A DNA stretch of 64,000 nucleotides from Alkaliphilus hydrothermalis (GTDB lineage Bacteria > Bacillota > Clostridia > Peptostreptococcales > Natronincolaceae): assembly GCF_016908555.1 (NCBI RefSeq), contig NZ_JAFBEE010000014.1:19082-83081 (forward strand), written 5' to 3'. Below, piece by piece: positions 35,194-44,714 of this stretch; within the stretch, counting starts at the first letter, position 1, and each line of letters starts with the position of its first letter. The position numbers were made by a program, and so were the translations under genes. A model generated the notes under the pieces. It was not told where the DNA came from and did no database searches. It was given only the letters and a program-made list of their open reading frames with translations.

Positions 35194-36309
35194 CTACTGT
35201 ATTTTCATAAATACTAGTTTTTCTTTAGAAATGACCGCTATATGTTTTTGAGGTAATAAAAATACCTTTTCAATATCCACACTTAATTGATGCTCCATCA
35301 TCATATTACACTTTTTATCATATAGATAAATAGATCTATCTGAATAGGCAATGAAAAACTCATTATCATAATCCATCCCCATAATGGACTCCCTTGGCTT
35401 ACTTTCCCCTATAACATTGCCCTCCATATCTATAACTTGTATTTTTTCTCTTGATCTTCCTTGTAGAATGCTATTCTTTCCTTCCCCCCCATAAGTAACA
35501 ATATACTCACCTGATAAATCCATTACTTTTATTAATTTATCTGTTGGTTGCTCCCAATTAATCTCTTGGCTTTTATCAATACTTACTAATTTATTTTCGT
35601 GGGCAGTAATTAAATTCCCTTTATAATCAAAGAACATGTTAACTATCAACTGGTCTTCTATACCCTTTAGTTCTAGTAACTCCCCCTGTAGGTTATAACT
35701 AATTAGTTTTGTTTGAAGTTTTCCTCCACCTATACCTACAGTATGGAGGATAATTCTTTCCTCATCTTTTGATATTGCAGTACTCACAACTTCTCCATCG
35801 TTAATTACTATATCTCCAATTTTTTTCCCTTCTCCATTAAGTATAGATAGTTTTCTAAATCTACTATTGTCTGGTGTATGATACACGAGCGTTACGTCAT
35901 CTTTTTTTCCTTCTATAAACCCTATATCGTCATTTAGAGTTGTTCTATATATAGTTTCACCTTGCTTATTAATTCTAATTATTTGCTTTTTGCTTTTATC
36001 TATTATATAGACACTATTTTTACTAGTCTCTACTGTGGGATTGTTTATACTTAGGTTAGTACTCCAATTTTGACTCCCATCCATACTATAGGAGTACAAA
36101 ATACCATCCCAGTACTGTAGTAATTGGTCATCTAGTTTATGATACACCATTTGACTACTATGGGGTAGCTCCAATTCCATCAAATCAATAACTTCTCTTT
36201 CATCTCCCAAAAACTGCTCTTGTAGATATGTTATGGTTTTTGGATTAAAAATTAATAGAAGTAGTAATAAAGATATTAGTATCAGCATCATCCTCTTTTT
36301 TCTATTCAC
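35194..36309 (-). CDS. Membrane-anchored propeller-like protein of unknown function
   Basis: A 371-aa protein with a basic start, one transmembrane helix (about 6-24) and an external domain built of repeated short beta-strand units such as SVYIIDKSKKQIIRINKQGE and EFFIAYSDRSIYLYDKK. This is the pattern of PQQ-like or WD-like beta-propellers. The GTG at 36309 with AGGGGG seven bases upstream is the likely start. A longer frame beginning MFHVKH merely translates the overlapping parS site. Co-directional with cvpA; perhaps an envelope assembly factor, but this is not shown. Confidence 0.7.
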   Translation of the reverse strand: MNRKKRMMLILISLLLLLLIFNPKTITYLQEQFLGDEREVIDLMELELPHSSQMVYHKLDDQLLQYWDGILYSYSMDGSQNWSTNLSINNPTVETSKNSVYIIDKSKKQIIRINKQGETIYRTTLNDDIGFIEGKKDDVTLVYHTPDNSRFRKLSILNGEGKKIGDIVINDGEVVSTAISKDEERIILHTVGIGGGKLQTKLISYNLQGELLELKGIEDQLIVNMFFDYKGNLITAHENKLVSIDKSQEINWEQPTDKLIKVMDLSGEYIVTYGGEGKNSILQGRSREKIQVIDMEGNVIGESKPRESIMGMDYDNEFFIAYSDRSIYLYDKKCNMMMEHQLSVDIEKVFLLPQKHIAVISKEKLVFMKIQ

Positions 36310-36325
36310 TATTAAATCCCCCTTA

Positions 36326-36341
36326 TGTTTCACGTGAAACA
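36326..36341. promoter_or_regulatory. parS centromere site 1
   Basis: TGTTTCACGTGAAACA, a perfect 16-bp ParB-binding palindrome, about 7 kb left of parA-parB and just upstream of the propeller-like gene. Confidence 0.95.
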
Positions 36342-36489
36342 TTCCTATGTTTTTTTACATCTTATGTCCGTCCTTTTCTCTATTTTACCATATTAACATG
36401 ACATAATCACAGACTATCTTGAGTATTGTTTTGTTTTAATAAACCTTTCTCAAATAGCCATATTCTCTATTAATTATAATTTTCCTCTG

Positions 36490-37593
36490 CTACTTCTTTC
36501 TTCCCATCAGTATCAACAAGATAAATAACAGCCCCATATAACCTAATATTGGGTAGAAAAAGCTAATTAGTTGCTTAAACCCAACCATAGCCAGTGGAAT
36601 AGACACAACACAGACTAATAACCTACTCCACCCTTCAGGAATTTTCCCAAGCTCTACAACATTAGTAATACAACCATATCCATTGGCGATGGCAGTTGTA
36701 AACATTGCAAACCATAATAAAAGACTATAGATTTGCTTAGGAACAGCCCCTAAGTTATTGGCTACAGCAATCATTGGAACTTCTAATCTATACACTGTAG
36801 AGTAATAAAACAAGAGACTTATTAATATTAAGAGAGCCATCCCTCCTAATCCCACACCTCCAATGATTCCACCATATTTTGCTGACTTTCTATCTCTGAT
36901 AAACGGTCTAAGGGAGGATAAGACTACAACTGCCACAAGGCTATTAAATGCGCAGTATAATATAGCTGACCACAGCCATCCAAAGCCCATATAAAGACTA
37001 ACTTTCCATTCCCCACTTCCAAACCCTCTTATGACATTATCGTAAAATATTTTAATTTCTCCTAATGGATTCTCCATAAAATAGTCAAGCATAAAGGCAT
37101 TATAATAAATGATTAACGAAGTAAATATAACTACAATAAGCATTAGTACGGGGACAATTATATTATTAGCCTTAGCGATACCATCAACTCCAAACATAAA
37201 TGTACCAAAACAAAGCCCTGACATGATAAGGATACCATATATGCTATCTAGGCCAAGCATGGCCTTTAGAATAGCCCCACCCCCTGCTAACATTACAAAA
37301 TAGCCTATTAACAAAATAAAAGTCATCATTGTATTAGTAGCTCGCCTGCTCCTTGGATCAAAGTATATACTCAAGAAATCATCAAAGTTGTTCAATCTTC
37401 TTTCATAGACCATCTGTAGTAGCTTCGATCCTAATGCACAAAACATAACTGTTGATAAAACAACCCCTATTATTCCAATTTTACCATGTTTACCAAAAAA
37501 TTGTAGTATTTCCTGTCCTGAGGCAAAGCCAGCTCCAATCACTGTTCCTATGTAAATACACCCCAGTGTTAGTATAGATGCTCTTCTTGTCAT
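36490..37593 (-). CDS. YkvI-type membrane transporter
   Basis: A 367-aa polytopic protein with about ten transmembrane segments. The start ASILTLGCIYIGTVIGAGFASGQEILQFFGKHG is the signature of YkvI proteins, which belong to the APC/LeuT-fold transporters. The substrate is unknown. GAGGGGTG precedes the ATG. Monocistronic. Confidence 0.85.
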   Translation of the reverse strand: MTRRASILTLGCIYIGTVIGAGFASGQEILQFFGKHGKIGIIGVVLSTVMFCALGSKLLQMVYERRLNNFDDFLSIYFDPRSRRATNTMMTFILLIGYFVMLAGGGAILKAMLGLDSIYGILIMSGLCFGTFMFGVDGIAKANNIIVPVLMLIVVIFTSLIIYYNAFMLDYFMENPLGEIKIFYDNVIRGFGSGEWKVSLYMGFGWLWSAILYCAFNSLVAVVVLSSLRPFIRDRKSAKYGGIIGGVGLGGMALLILISLLFYYSTVYRLEVPMIAVANNLGAVPKQIYSLLLWFAMFTTAIANGYGCITNVVELGKIPEGWSRLLVCVVSIPLAMVGFKQLISFFYPILGYMGLLFILLILMGRKK

Positions 37594-38001
37594 TATTTCA
37601 CCCCTCCATCTCTATACAACAATATATTATGAAGGCACCAAGGTATATTACCATGAAATAATACTACCTGACTTAATCTAGGATTACTTCTTAAAAATAG
37701 GCTCTACTGATAATTGACCTGTGTTCTTCTTTGCTCTTGTGAGGCCCTTGATATGTCAACCACTTAATCTCTTCTTAAGCTCCGCCATGAAGCTAGCGTA
37801 TCAAAATTGAATTTTGGGGCAAACTGTTAATAGAATTTACTTGTTTGAGAATTGTCTTTTTATATTCTATATCAACCCAACAAAATCATATATTTAAGAT
37901 AACTCTATTTTCATATGGACTTGTTTAATACTAAAAGATAATACTTAAGCCTATTTCATAATTCCTATATAAAATTTATGTATTTCAGGGAGGAAATTTT
38001 A
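37594..38001. other. Intergenic stretch between the YkvI and yyaC genes
   Basis: About 400 bp. Minus-strand sequence around 37700-37850 gives short protein-like pieces (YASFMAELKKRLSG, HIKGLTRAKKNTGQLS) separated by stops, perhaps an old gene remnant. Not enough to name it. Promoters for both flanking genes must lie here. Confidence 0.35.
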
Positions 38002-38589
38002 ATGCCAATAGTAAAGCCTGAACTGTCAGATTCGATTAATGTAAATATACCTATGTCTCACATCGATTTCAGTGTTATATTATTGAAGTACATACAGGAC
38101 CACTATCATTTTCCTTTTAAGGAGCTCGTATTCGTTTGCATAGGAACAGATCGTTCTACTGGAGATGCATTAGGTCCCCTAATCGGATATAAACTAGCGA
38201 ACCATATTAAAAATTATCCTAATGTTTATCTATTAGGTACCTTAGAGGAACCTGTCCACGCTAAAAACCTACACGATAAAATTTCTGAAATATATAATAA
38301 CTATGAAAACCCGTTTATCATTGCTATTGATGCTTGTTTAGGTAGAATGGAGAGAGTCGGCTACGTAAAAGTAGGAGATGGGCCTTTAAAGCCTGGAGCC
38401 GGTGTTAATAAAGAACTACCTAGTATAGGAAATATTCATATTACAGGTATTGTTAATTTAAGTGGCTATATGGAGTACTTGGTTCTTCAAAATACAAGAT
38501 TAAATCTTGTAATGAAAATGGCTGATACCATTTCTGAGGGGATTCGTTTTTCTCTTTGGAAAATGAAACAGCAGCAACAGCTGGTATAA
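38002..38589 (+). CDS. yyaC: Spore protease YyaC (DUF1256)
   Basis: A 195-aa protein related to the germination protease GPR. ELVFVCIGTDRSTGDALGPLIG, IIAIDACLGRMERVGYVKVGDGPLKPGAGVNKELPSIGNIHITGIVN is split over two conserved blocks that define the YyaC family; the Asp in TDRSTGD and the IDA segment are the likely catalytic region. The ATG at 38002 follows AGGGAGG. It faces the neighbouring genes and has a terminator. Supports a spore-forming host. Confidence 0.92.
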   Translation: MPIVKPELSDSINVNIPMSHIDFSVILLKYIQDHYHFPFKELVFVCIGTDRSTGDALGPLIGYKLANHIKNYPNVYLLGTLEEPVHAKNLHDKISEIYNNYENPFIIAIDACLGRMERVGYVKVGDGPLKPGAGVNKELPSIGNIHITGIVNLSGYMEYLVLQNTRLNLVMKMADTISEGIRFSLWKMKQQQQLV

Positions 38590-38643
38590 ATAATTTGTCA
38601 TCATAAACCAGCTAAAGAACACTTGATTTGTCATTAGATCAAT

Positions 38644-38684
38644 AAAAATAAAAACTCCTAAAATCATAGGAGTCTTTATTTTAT
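38644..38684 (+). terminator. Terminator after yyaC
   Basis: AAAATAAAAACTCCTA and TAGGAGTCTTTATTTT form a stem with a 6-nt loop; the T-run follows on the plus strand. Confidence 0.75.
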
Positions 38685-38896
38685 TAATATTAAAAATAAC
38701 GCTAGTTTTTCTGACAACATATTTATTTATACAAGTATCCGTTCATAAATTATACCTACTATCGATTCCCGACTTAATTCAAATGTCACATGCAATCTAG
38801 TCTCAATGATTTACTTAATAGCAGGTATTTATATACCAATACTTATATTACAAGTGCTGTAGTTTTGATGAGATAAGTCTTATAAACATCTCCTAC
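38685..38896. other. Intergenic stretch between yyaC and the UPF0180 gene
   Basis: With the terminator, about 300 bp without a gene. I see no further regulatory element. Confidence 0.5.
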
Positions 38897-39157
38897 TTAA
38901 CTAAACAAGCTACCATATCTTCTCTTTTCTATTATGTATACTATTTCTTCTATGCTTTTATTTGTAGAATTTACTAAAACAGCCCCTAAATTATCCTTCG
39001 ATACATCATTATTCAAGCTAGCTATCCCACTATGATGGTTAGTATAGACAATCGCATCTACATGCCCTTCATCCTTAAAATCAATAATTTTGTAACCTTT
39101 ATTATTTAATGCTTCCCGAATATCCACTAGGTCTTCTTGTACTGCAACTGTTTTCAT
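38897..39157 (-). CDS. YkuS-like UPF0180 protein
   Basis: An 86-aa soluble protein. VAVQEDLVDIREALNNKGYKIID and the VDAIVYTNHHSGIAS block match the UPF0180/YkuS pattern. The function is unknown. AGGGAGGTG precedes the ATG. Standalone between convergent and divergent neighbours. Confidence 0.8.
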   Translation of the reverse strand: MKTVAVQEDLVDIREALNNKGYKIIDFKDEGHVDAIVYTNHHSGIASLNNDVSKDNLGAVLVNSTNKSIEEIVYIIEKRRYGSLFS

Positions 39158-39314
39158 GATTACACCTCCCTGACTATAGTTTATCTAAAAAAAAGGAATT
39201 CAATACTATAACCTTTCGGATAAATCCTTTATGTTAGATTTTCTCTCTATATTCATTGTGGGAGTTATCAGTTATTATGTGTCCTGTCCTTTCATTTATT
39301 CTTACATAAAATAA

Positions 39315-39334
39315 CTCCAGCTAACTAGCTGGAG
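39315..39334 (-). terminator. Hairpin at the end of the lipid kinase gene
   Basis: CTCCAGCTA and TAGCTGGAG form a 9-bp stem with a 2-nt gap that overlaps the TAG stop. The following minus-strand T-tract (TTATTTT) is short. Confidence 0.5.
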
Positions 39335-40265
39335 CCTTAATCTTTTTATGATCTATTTGATTTTCTATCATTTCAACCTTCTGATTCCTCAAAGCTACCT
39401 TAATATAACTATTCAATACTGAAAATTTCAATTCTTCATCTTGATTAAAGACTTCTCCATCTAGGTTTAATAATCCACTTTTAGGCCTAATAATAAATTT
39501 ATCTGTTCTATAAAACTGTACCTCTTTATATCTGTTGTGTGTCCCTTTATATACAGTAGGAAAGAGAAATAATAACTTAAATTTAGGCATTTTTTCTATC
39601 AAGCAAACATCCAGTTTCCCATCGGATAAAGATGCTTCAGGTGCAATCTTCATTCCACCTCCATAGAATTTCCCATTACATACTGCCACCAACATAACTT
39701 CTTTTTTTATAATTTCCCCTTCATGTTCCAGTTCAATAGGAAAGCTTTTAAAGGTACACAGTACCTTAATCAAAGAAAGGATATATGCTTTAGTGCCAGA
39801 TAATTTCTTCTTCATTTTATTCGCATGATATGCAATCTCAGCATCTAAACCAATAGAAGCTACATTCGTGAAGTATCTATCATCTGCCCTACCTACATCA
39901 ATGCTTACAACTTCACCATTTATAATCATATCTAAAGCTTCAACAGGATTGGGTGGAATGTTCAAGCTTTTAGCTAAGTCATTGCCTGTCCCACTGGGGA
40001 TTATACCGATAATTTTGTCTGTTCCTACCATACTATTGATTACTTCATTGACTGTTCCATCTCCACCAACTGCAACAATAACATCATAAGGATTGAAATT
40101 CATTTTATTTAATAAGTCTGCTGCTCCCCCCTTATGGGTTGTATACGCTACTTTGTAGTCTATATTACTTCCTTCTAATTGAATTTTGAGGACATCCATA
40201 ACCTTATTAGCTTTGTAGTTTCCAGCTACAGGGTTAACTATAAATAGATAGGATAATTTCTTCAC
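39321..40265 (-). CDS. YegS/BmrU-type lipid kinase (diacylglycerol kinase family)
   Basis: A 314-aa cytoplasmic lipid kinase. The catalytic-domain motifs VNPVAGNYKANK, VAVGGDGTVNEVINSM and IIPSGTGNDLAKSL are present, followed by the beta-sandwich domain with GGGMKIAPEASLSDGKLD. It probably phosphorylates diacylglycerol in phospholipid recycling, as DgkB does. The GTG start at 40265 follows GAGAGGTTGG and almost touches the stop of the DUF4446 gene. Confidence 0.9.
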   Translation of the reverse strand: MKKLSYLFIVNPVAGNYKANKVMDVLKIQLEGSNIDYKVAYTTHKGGAADLLNKMNFNPYDVIVAVGGDGTVNEVINSMVGTDKIIGIIPSGTGNDLAKSLNIPPNPVEALDMIINGEVVSIDVGRADDRYFTNVASIGLDAEIAYHANKMKKKLSGTKAYILSLIKVLCTFKSFPIELEHEGEIIKKEVMLVAVCNGKFYGGGMKIAPEASLSDGKLDVCLIEKMPKFKLLFLFPTVYKGTHNRYKEVQFYRTDKFIIRPKSGLLNLDGEVFNQDEELKFSVLNSYIKVALRNQKVEMIENQIDHKKIKAPAS

Positions 40266-40814
40266 TTAACCAACCTCTCTTTTACTTCTGCTTCCTTGCA
40301 CGTCAGTATGATCTAAAAGATTACATTTCGCTCTTTCTAGCGCTTGTAATTCTTCTACAGATAGGCTATAGTTGGATACTCCCTTTTTAATTGGCTTAGC
40401 GTAGGAGATACTTTCGGCTCTACCATGAATACCTGTTAGAATAATTCCATCATTATTATCATCCAATAGGGCTATAGAGAAGCTTAAATCACTACCAGTA
40501 TCCTGAAAAGCATTATACCTAATGATTCCTACTTTTTGAACACAAAAACTTATTTTGTTATCAATGATATCGAGTTTACGATAAATGGATTGTAGCTCTT
40601 CCTTTACAGATTCAACATTTTCCATATGTTCCATTAAAATGCCTTCTATATTCTTACCACTAGTTCCCTTAACTAGCTTTCTATACTTGTCCTTCAGGCT
40701 GGAGGTTAGTGCATAGTTAATTGCTAGTAATACTACAATTACTATATTCATGATTGCACAACCAATGATGATTGGTATAGTGTATTCTTCTACAAATAAT
40801 AAAATGTTTTCCAT
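40266..40814 (-). CDS. DUF4446 family membrane-anchored protein
   Basis: A 182-aa protein with one N-terminal transmembrane helix (about 12-34), a coiled-coil (about 60-90) and the DUF4446 core QKVGIIRYNAFQDTGSDLSFSIALLD followed by NNDGIILTGIHGR. The function is unknown; the family often lies near parA-parB in Clostridia, as here. GGGAG precedes the ATG. Directly followed by the lipid kinase gene. Confidence 0.85.
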   Translation of the reverse strand: MENILLFVEEYTIPIIIGCAIMNIVIVVLLAINYALTSSLKDKYRKLVKGTSGKNIEGILMEHMENVESVKEELQSIYRKLDIIDNKISFCVQKVGIIRYNAFQDTGSDLSFSIALLDDNNDGIILTGIHGRAESISYAKPIKKGVSNYSLSVEELQALERAKCNLLDHTDVQGSRSKREVG

Positions 40815-40916
40815 TTGCTTTTCTCCCTTCAGTTATCAAAGTTCTAAGTATTGTTTATAAAGGAAAATAGTTATTTAAAATATTGTTTCTGAGAGTGCCC
40901 TGCTAAGTTCATGGAT

Positions 40917-40940
40917 TAAGGGATGCCAACGCATCCCTTA
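40917..40940 (-). terminator. Hairpin at the end of the cysteine desulfurase gene
   Basis: TAAGGGATGC and GCATCCCTTA form a 10-bp perfect stem overlapping the stop codon. No T-run follows, so it may protect the 3' end instead of terminating. Confidence 0.45.
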
Positions 40941-42080
40941 CAGTTGTTCACATATCTCTTTTATAGCAGCTACTGCTGCTTCTACATCTTCTTTTTTATT
41001 AAAGTACCCAAAGCTAAAACGAACTGTTCCTTGTTCAAAAGTTCCAATAGTTTTATGGGTATGGGGTGCACAGTGTAGCCCAGGACGAACAGCTATATTA
41101 AAAACCTTATCTAGTATATAAGCGATTTCCGAAGAATCCTCTTCTCCTATATTGATTGAGACTACTGCAGCCTGTCTTTTAGCATCCTTTGGTCCATATA
41201 TTTTCACCTGATGAATATGACTTATCTCATCGATAAACTGCTGGGTAAGCGCCTCTTCATGTTGTCTAATTTTATCCAACCCAGTCTCCATGATAAATTC
41301 AATACCTTTTGCTAAACCAGCAATACCAGGAGTGTTGGGAGTTCCACTTTCGTAACGATCTGGCAACATCTCTGGCTGTACTAATTCTTCCGATTTACTT
41401 CCTGTTCCACCTTCTTTAAAGTGCATTATATCTAGACCTTCTCTAATATACAATAGTCCAGTTCCTTGTGGCCCCAATAAGCCCTTGTGACCAGGAAGTG
41501 CCAGTAAGTCAATGTTAAGTTTTTTTACATCTATTTCATAAACTCCAGCAGTTTGAGCAGCATCTACTAAGAAGTTAATACCTGCTTCTTTTGCTATCTT
41601 TCCAATTTCTTCAATTGGCATCAATGTCCCCGTTACATTAGAGGCGTGGGTCATTACAATCAACTTCGTATTTTCGTTAATAGCCTTCTTTACATCGCTA
41701 GGCTCCACGTATCCTGCCCCACTACATTGTATGATTGTATTTTTTACCCCTATTTTTTCTAATGTTGTAATAGGCCTTAAAACAGAGTTATGTTCCATAC
41801 TAGTTGTAATCACATGATCTCCTGCTTTCAAAAGTCCCTTAATAGCTAAATTTAAAGCTTCGGTTGCGTTGGAAGTAAAGATTATTTGCATTGGATTATC
41901 TATATTAAATAGTCTAGCAACTAGCTCCCTAGCATTAAAGATTGACCTACCGGCTTCTATTGCCATTTTGTGACCTGACCTTCCAGGATTAGCTCCAAAA
42001 TTTTTCATCTGGTGTAGGATAGCCTCATAAACTGACTCTGGCTTCGGATAGGTTGTTGCAGCATTATCTAAATAAATCAT
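40938..42080 (-). CDS. Cysteine desulfurase family protein
   Basis: PLP-dependent class-V aminotransferase fold of 380 aa. YLDNAATTYPKPESV, NATEALNLAIKG, VDAAQTAGVYEID and the PLP lysine in LPGHKGLLGP are visible. RPGLHCAPHTHKTIGT supplies the catalytic cysteine region. It probably removes sulfur (or selenium) from cysteine or selenocysteine; the partner is unknown. The ATG at 42080 lies six bases after AGGAGG. Confidence 0.88.
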   Translation of the reverse strand: MIYLDNAATTYPKPESVYEAILHQMKNFGANPGRSGHKMAIEAGRSIFNARELVARLFNIDNPMQIIFTSNATEALNLAIKGLLKAGDHVITTSMEHNSVLRPITTLEKIGVKNTIIQCSGAGYVEPSDVKKAINENTKLIVMTHASNVTGTLMPIEEIGKIAKEAGINFLVDAAQTAGVYEIDVKKLNIDLLALPGHKGLLGPQGTGLLYIREGLDIMHFKEGGTGSKSEELVQPEMLPDRYESGTPNTPGIAGLAKGIEFIMETGLDKIRQHEEALTQQFIDEISHIHQVKIYGPKDAKRQAAVVSINIGEEDSSEIAYILDKVFNIAVRPGLHCAPHTHKTIGTFEQGTVRFSFGYFNKKEDVEAAVAAIKEICEQL

Positions 42081-42222
42081 TAAATTCCTCCTCACTTTTC
42101 AAGGAAATTGATTCTTAATCATACCATATTCAGTAATCATCTGATTGCCACAGTTTATTTTATTATATTTCTAATAAAATACTGTTGGTATAACTAATTT
42201 TGTTTTGTTGTTAATCGGTTTA

Positions 42223-42238
42223 TGTTTCACGTGAAACA
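42223..42238. promoter_or_regulatory. parS centromere site 2
   Basis: TGTTTCACGTGAAACA, identical to site 1, about 40 bp beyond the parB stop codon. Confidence 0.95.
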
Positions 42239-42276
42239 TTACTTTGATAGTTTGTGCTATATATATTTTAAACTAA

Positions 42277-43149
42277 TTATGCCCTCTCTAACAACTCTAC
42301 AATTCTTTCCAAGTCATCTTCATTGTAATATTCTATTTCTATCTTACCTTTTTTAGGTCCTTTATTGATGGTTACTTTAGTTCCAAATCTCTTTTTCAAA
42401 CTATCTTCAATTTCTAGCAAAATGTAATCCTTAGATTTGCTTGTTTTTTCTTTTTTATTAGAGGTGTTTTTAGGCTCTATTAGCTCTTCTAACTGTCTTA
42501 CGTTTAACTGATGCTCTAGTATCTGTTGAGCTACCTTATATTGATTTTCAAGGTTATCTAGTCTAAGGAGTACTCGTCCATGTCCACTACTAATTTGACC
42601 TAATCGAATCATTTCTATTACTCTTTCATCCAGATTAAGTAATCTAATGGAATTTGCAATATATGGTCTACTTTTACCAATCGCCTCTGATAGTTGTTCT
42701 TGAGTGATACTGTAGTCCTTCAGGATTTGCTGATATGCCAGTGCTTCTTCAATAACATTTAAGTCTTCCCTCTGTAGATTCTCAACTAAGGCAATTTCTA
42801 AAATTCTATGATCTTCATATTGCTTAACAATACAAGGTATCTCTTGCAGTTGAAGTTCCTTTGCCGCCCTCCATCTACGTTCACCAGCAATAATCATATA
42901 ACCCTTTTCTTCCTTCATTACAATTATGGGCTGGATAAAACCGTGATTTTTTATGGATTGTGCAAGTTCTAGTATTTGCTCCTGTTGAAAGTCTTTTCTA
43001 GGTTGATTTACATTAGGATATACTTTATTAATATTTATATTATGTACTTTTCCCTCAACTATTGAATCTTCTTCAATATGTACTGTATTTGTTTGAGGAA
43101 TTAGAGCTTCTAATCCCTTACCAAGCCCTCTCTTTTTCGCTTTTGTCAT
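42277..43149 (-). CDS. parB: Chromosome partitioning protein ParB (Spo0J)
   Basis: CTP-dependent DNA clamp of 290 aa that loads at parS and recruits SMC. The N-domain has VYPNVNQPRKDF and the CTP-binding AGERRWRAAK. The central helix-turn-helix is TQEQLSEAIGKSRPYIANSIRLLNL and the following ISSGHGRVLLRL is ParB-type. The C-terminal dimerisation domain is basic. The ATG directly follows the parA TAG. Two parS sites lie in the window. Confidence 0.95.
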   Translation of the reverse strand: MTKAKKRGLGKGLEALIPQTNTVHIEEDSIVEGKVHNININKVYPNVNQPRKDFQQEQILELAQSIKNHGFIQPIIVMKEEKGYMIIAGERRWRAAKELQLQEIPCIVKQYEDHRILEIALVENLQREDLNVIEEALAYQQILKDYSITQEQLSEAIGKSRPYIANSIRLLNLDERVIEMIRLGQISSGHGRVLLRLDNLENQYKVAQQILEHQLNVRQLEELIEPKNTSNKKEKTSKSKDYILLEIEDSLKKRFGTKVTINKGPKKGKIEIEYYNEDDLERIVELLERA

Positions 43150-43926
43150 CTAAATCACGTCCTCCTCAAAATCAAGAAACTCTTCAGCTAATTCTACATA
43201 GGCTTCAGCACCTTTTGACTTTTCATCGTAATAGATAATTGGTTGTCCAAAGCTAGGGGCTTCTGCTAATCTAACATTTCTAGGAATGATGGTTGTATAG
43301 ACTTTACCTTTGAAGTAGGCTTTTACCTCATCCACCACCTGTATGGATAAATTGGTTCTACCATCAAACATACTGATTACTACACCCTCAATTTCCAGTG
43401 AAGGATTAATACTCCTCTTGACTAATTGAATGGTGTTCATCAATTGACTAACGCCCTCTAAAGCATAATACTCACACTGAATAGGAATCAACACTCCATC
43501 CACAGCTGAAAGGGAGTTAATCGTTAATAGTCCCAAAGAAGGGGGGCAATCAATAAAAATGTAGTCATATTCTGATCTAATCTGATTTAACGCATATCTT
43601 AACTTGTTTTCACGGCCTTCCATCTGAGCCAATTCTATTTCAGCTCCTGCTAATTGTACGCTTGATGGTACTATATCAAGATTTTCGTAATCAGTCTTAA
43701 TAATAACCTTATTAATATCTACTTCATTAACAATGACATCATATATGCTATACTCTAATACAGTTTTATCAATGCCAAAACCACTTGTGGTGTTACCTTG
43801 AGGGTCAATATCGATAACACAAACTTTTTTTCCCTTTTTAGCAATACATGCACTTAAATTAACGTTTGTTGTCGTCTTACCTACCCCGCCTTTTTGATTA
43901 AAAATTGCAACAACTTTACTCATCAC
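43150..43926 (-). CDS. parA: Chromosome partitioning ATPase ParA (Soj)
   Basis: Deviant-Walker ATPase of 258 aa. KVVAIFNQKGGVGKTTTNVNLSA contains the deviant Walker A; DIDPQGNTTSG (A') and FIDCPPSLGLLTINSL (Walker B) follow. It works with ParB in segregation and, as Soj, controls DnaA. GTG at 43926 and ATG at 43923 are adjacent; GGGAGGGAG upstream fits either. Confidence 0.96.
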   Translation of the reverse strand: MMSKVVAIFNQKGGVGKTTTNVNLSACIAKKGKKVCVIDIDPQGNTTSGFGIDKTVLEYSIYDVIVNEVDINKVIIKTDYENLDIVPSSVQLAGAEIELAQMEGRENKLRYALNQIRSEYDYIFIDCPPSLGLLTINSLSAVDGVLIPIQCEYYALEGVSQLMNTIQLVKRSINPSLEIEGVVISMFDGRTNLSIQVVDEVKAYFKGKVYTTIIPRNVRLAEAPSFGQPIIYYDEKSKGAEAYVELAEEFLDFEEDVI

Positions 43927-44313
43927 TTCTCACTCCCTCCCTACGGAACAACTATATTATTTTTATTTCGTCAAATAAGTTTAATAACCCTGCTTTTTAG
44001 TTTTAATGTAAAATAATATTTAAATAAATCAAACAACTACACCTAGCCTGTCCATCTTTAAACTAATACTTATACATAAATATATGCTCATCCTAATAAG
44101 AAATCATAAAAAATGTAATAAAAAATTAAAATTTTTTTGGATACATTTATTCTATCAATAATCTGTCTAAAAAGATATATAAAACTCCTTCTTTACAATA
44201 AAATTAAATTTGTTTTATAAAAAAAAGTAAAGTATTTCTAAATTGATTATCTGAAACATACTAATGATATAGAGCATTTTACAAATAACATATATAACTA
44301 AGGGGGCATTAAA
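43927..44313. other. Intergenic stretch between parA and the GDT1-like gene
   Basis: About 385 bp of very AT-rich DNA between divergent genes. No RNA gene, DnaA box or repeat was recognised; both promoters must lie here. Confidence 0.5.
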
Positions 44314-44583
44314 ATGCTACGAGTAATCTTTACAACCTTTGTAATCGTGTTTTTCGCAGAATTAGGTGATAAAACACAACTACAAACAATGCTTTTAGCA
44401 ACACAAGCAAAATCCGTTTGGCCTGTATTTATAGGCTCATCTTTAGCTTTAATACTGAGTTCTTTCGTAGGGGTTATTGCAGCTACCTATATAAATAAAT
44501 TTATAGATCCCCACTACTTACAGATGGCTGCAGGCGTAATTTTTATCATTATCGGTTTGCTGACATTATCAGGTAAAATATAA
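44314..44583 (+). CDS. Half-size TMEM165/GDT1 family membrane protein
   Basis: An 89-aa protein with three hydrophobic segments and the GDT1 signature ELGDKTQLQTMLLAT in the first. Most family members carry two such repeats in about 190-220 residues; this one carries one and has no second half nearby, so it would have to work as a dimer. Relatives transport Mn2+ or Ca2+. AAGGGGG precedes the ATG. Ends at a bidirectional terminator. Confidence 0.85.
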   Translation: MLRVIFTTFVIVFFAELGDKTQLQTMLLATQAKSVWPVFIGSSLALILSSFVGVIAATYINKFIDPHYLQMAAGVIFIIIGLLTLSGKI

Positions 44584-44659
44584 TCGCATCAAGCTTTTTT
44601 ATATTTGAAATTAACAAGTTTATTTGTACATTTAATAAACTAATTACATATTGAAGCAC

Positions 44660-44692
44660 AAAAAAGATTACTAGTTTTATAGTAATCTTTCA
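44660..44692. terminator. Bidirectional terminator between the GDT1-like and noc genes
   Basis: AAAGATTACTA and TAGTAATCTTT form an 11-bp stem with a 6-nt loop, with A and T runs on both sides, between convergent genes. Confidence 0.8.
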
Positions 44693-44714
44693 TCTAAGCT
44701 ATTATATCAGCATG

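Noticed and set aside
37690..37850. Possible transposase remnant
   Set aside because: Only short protein-like pieces; no inverted repeats, DDE/HUH motifs or recognisable family.
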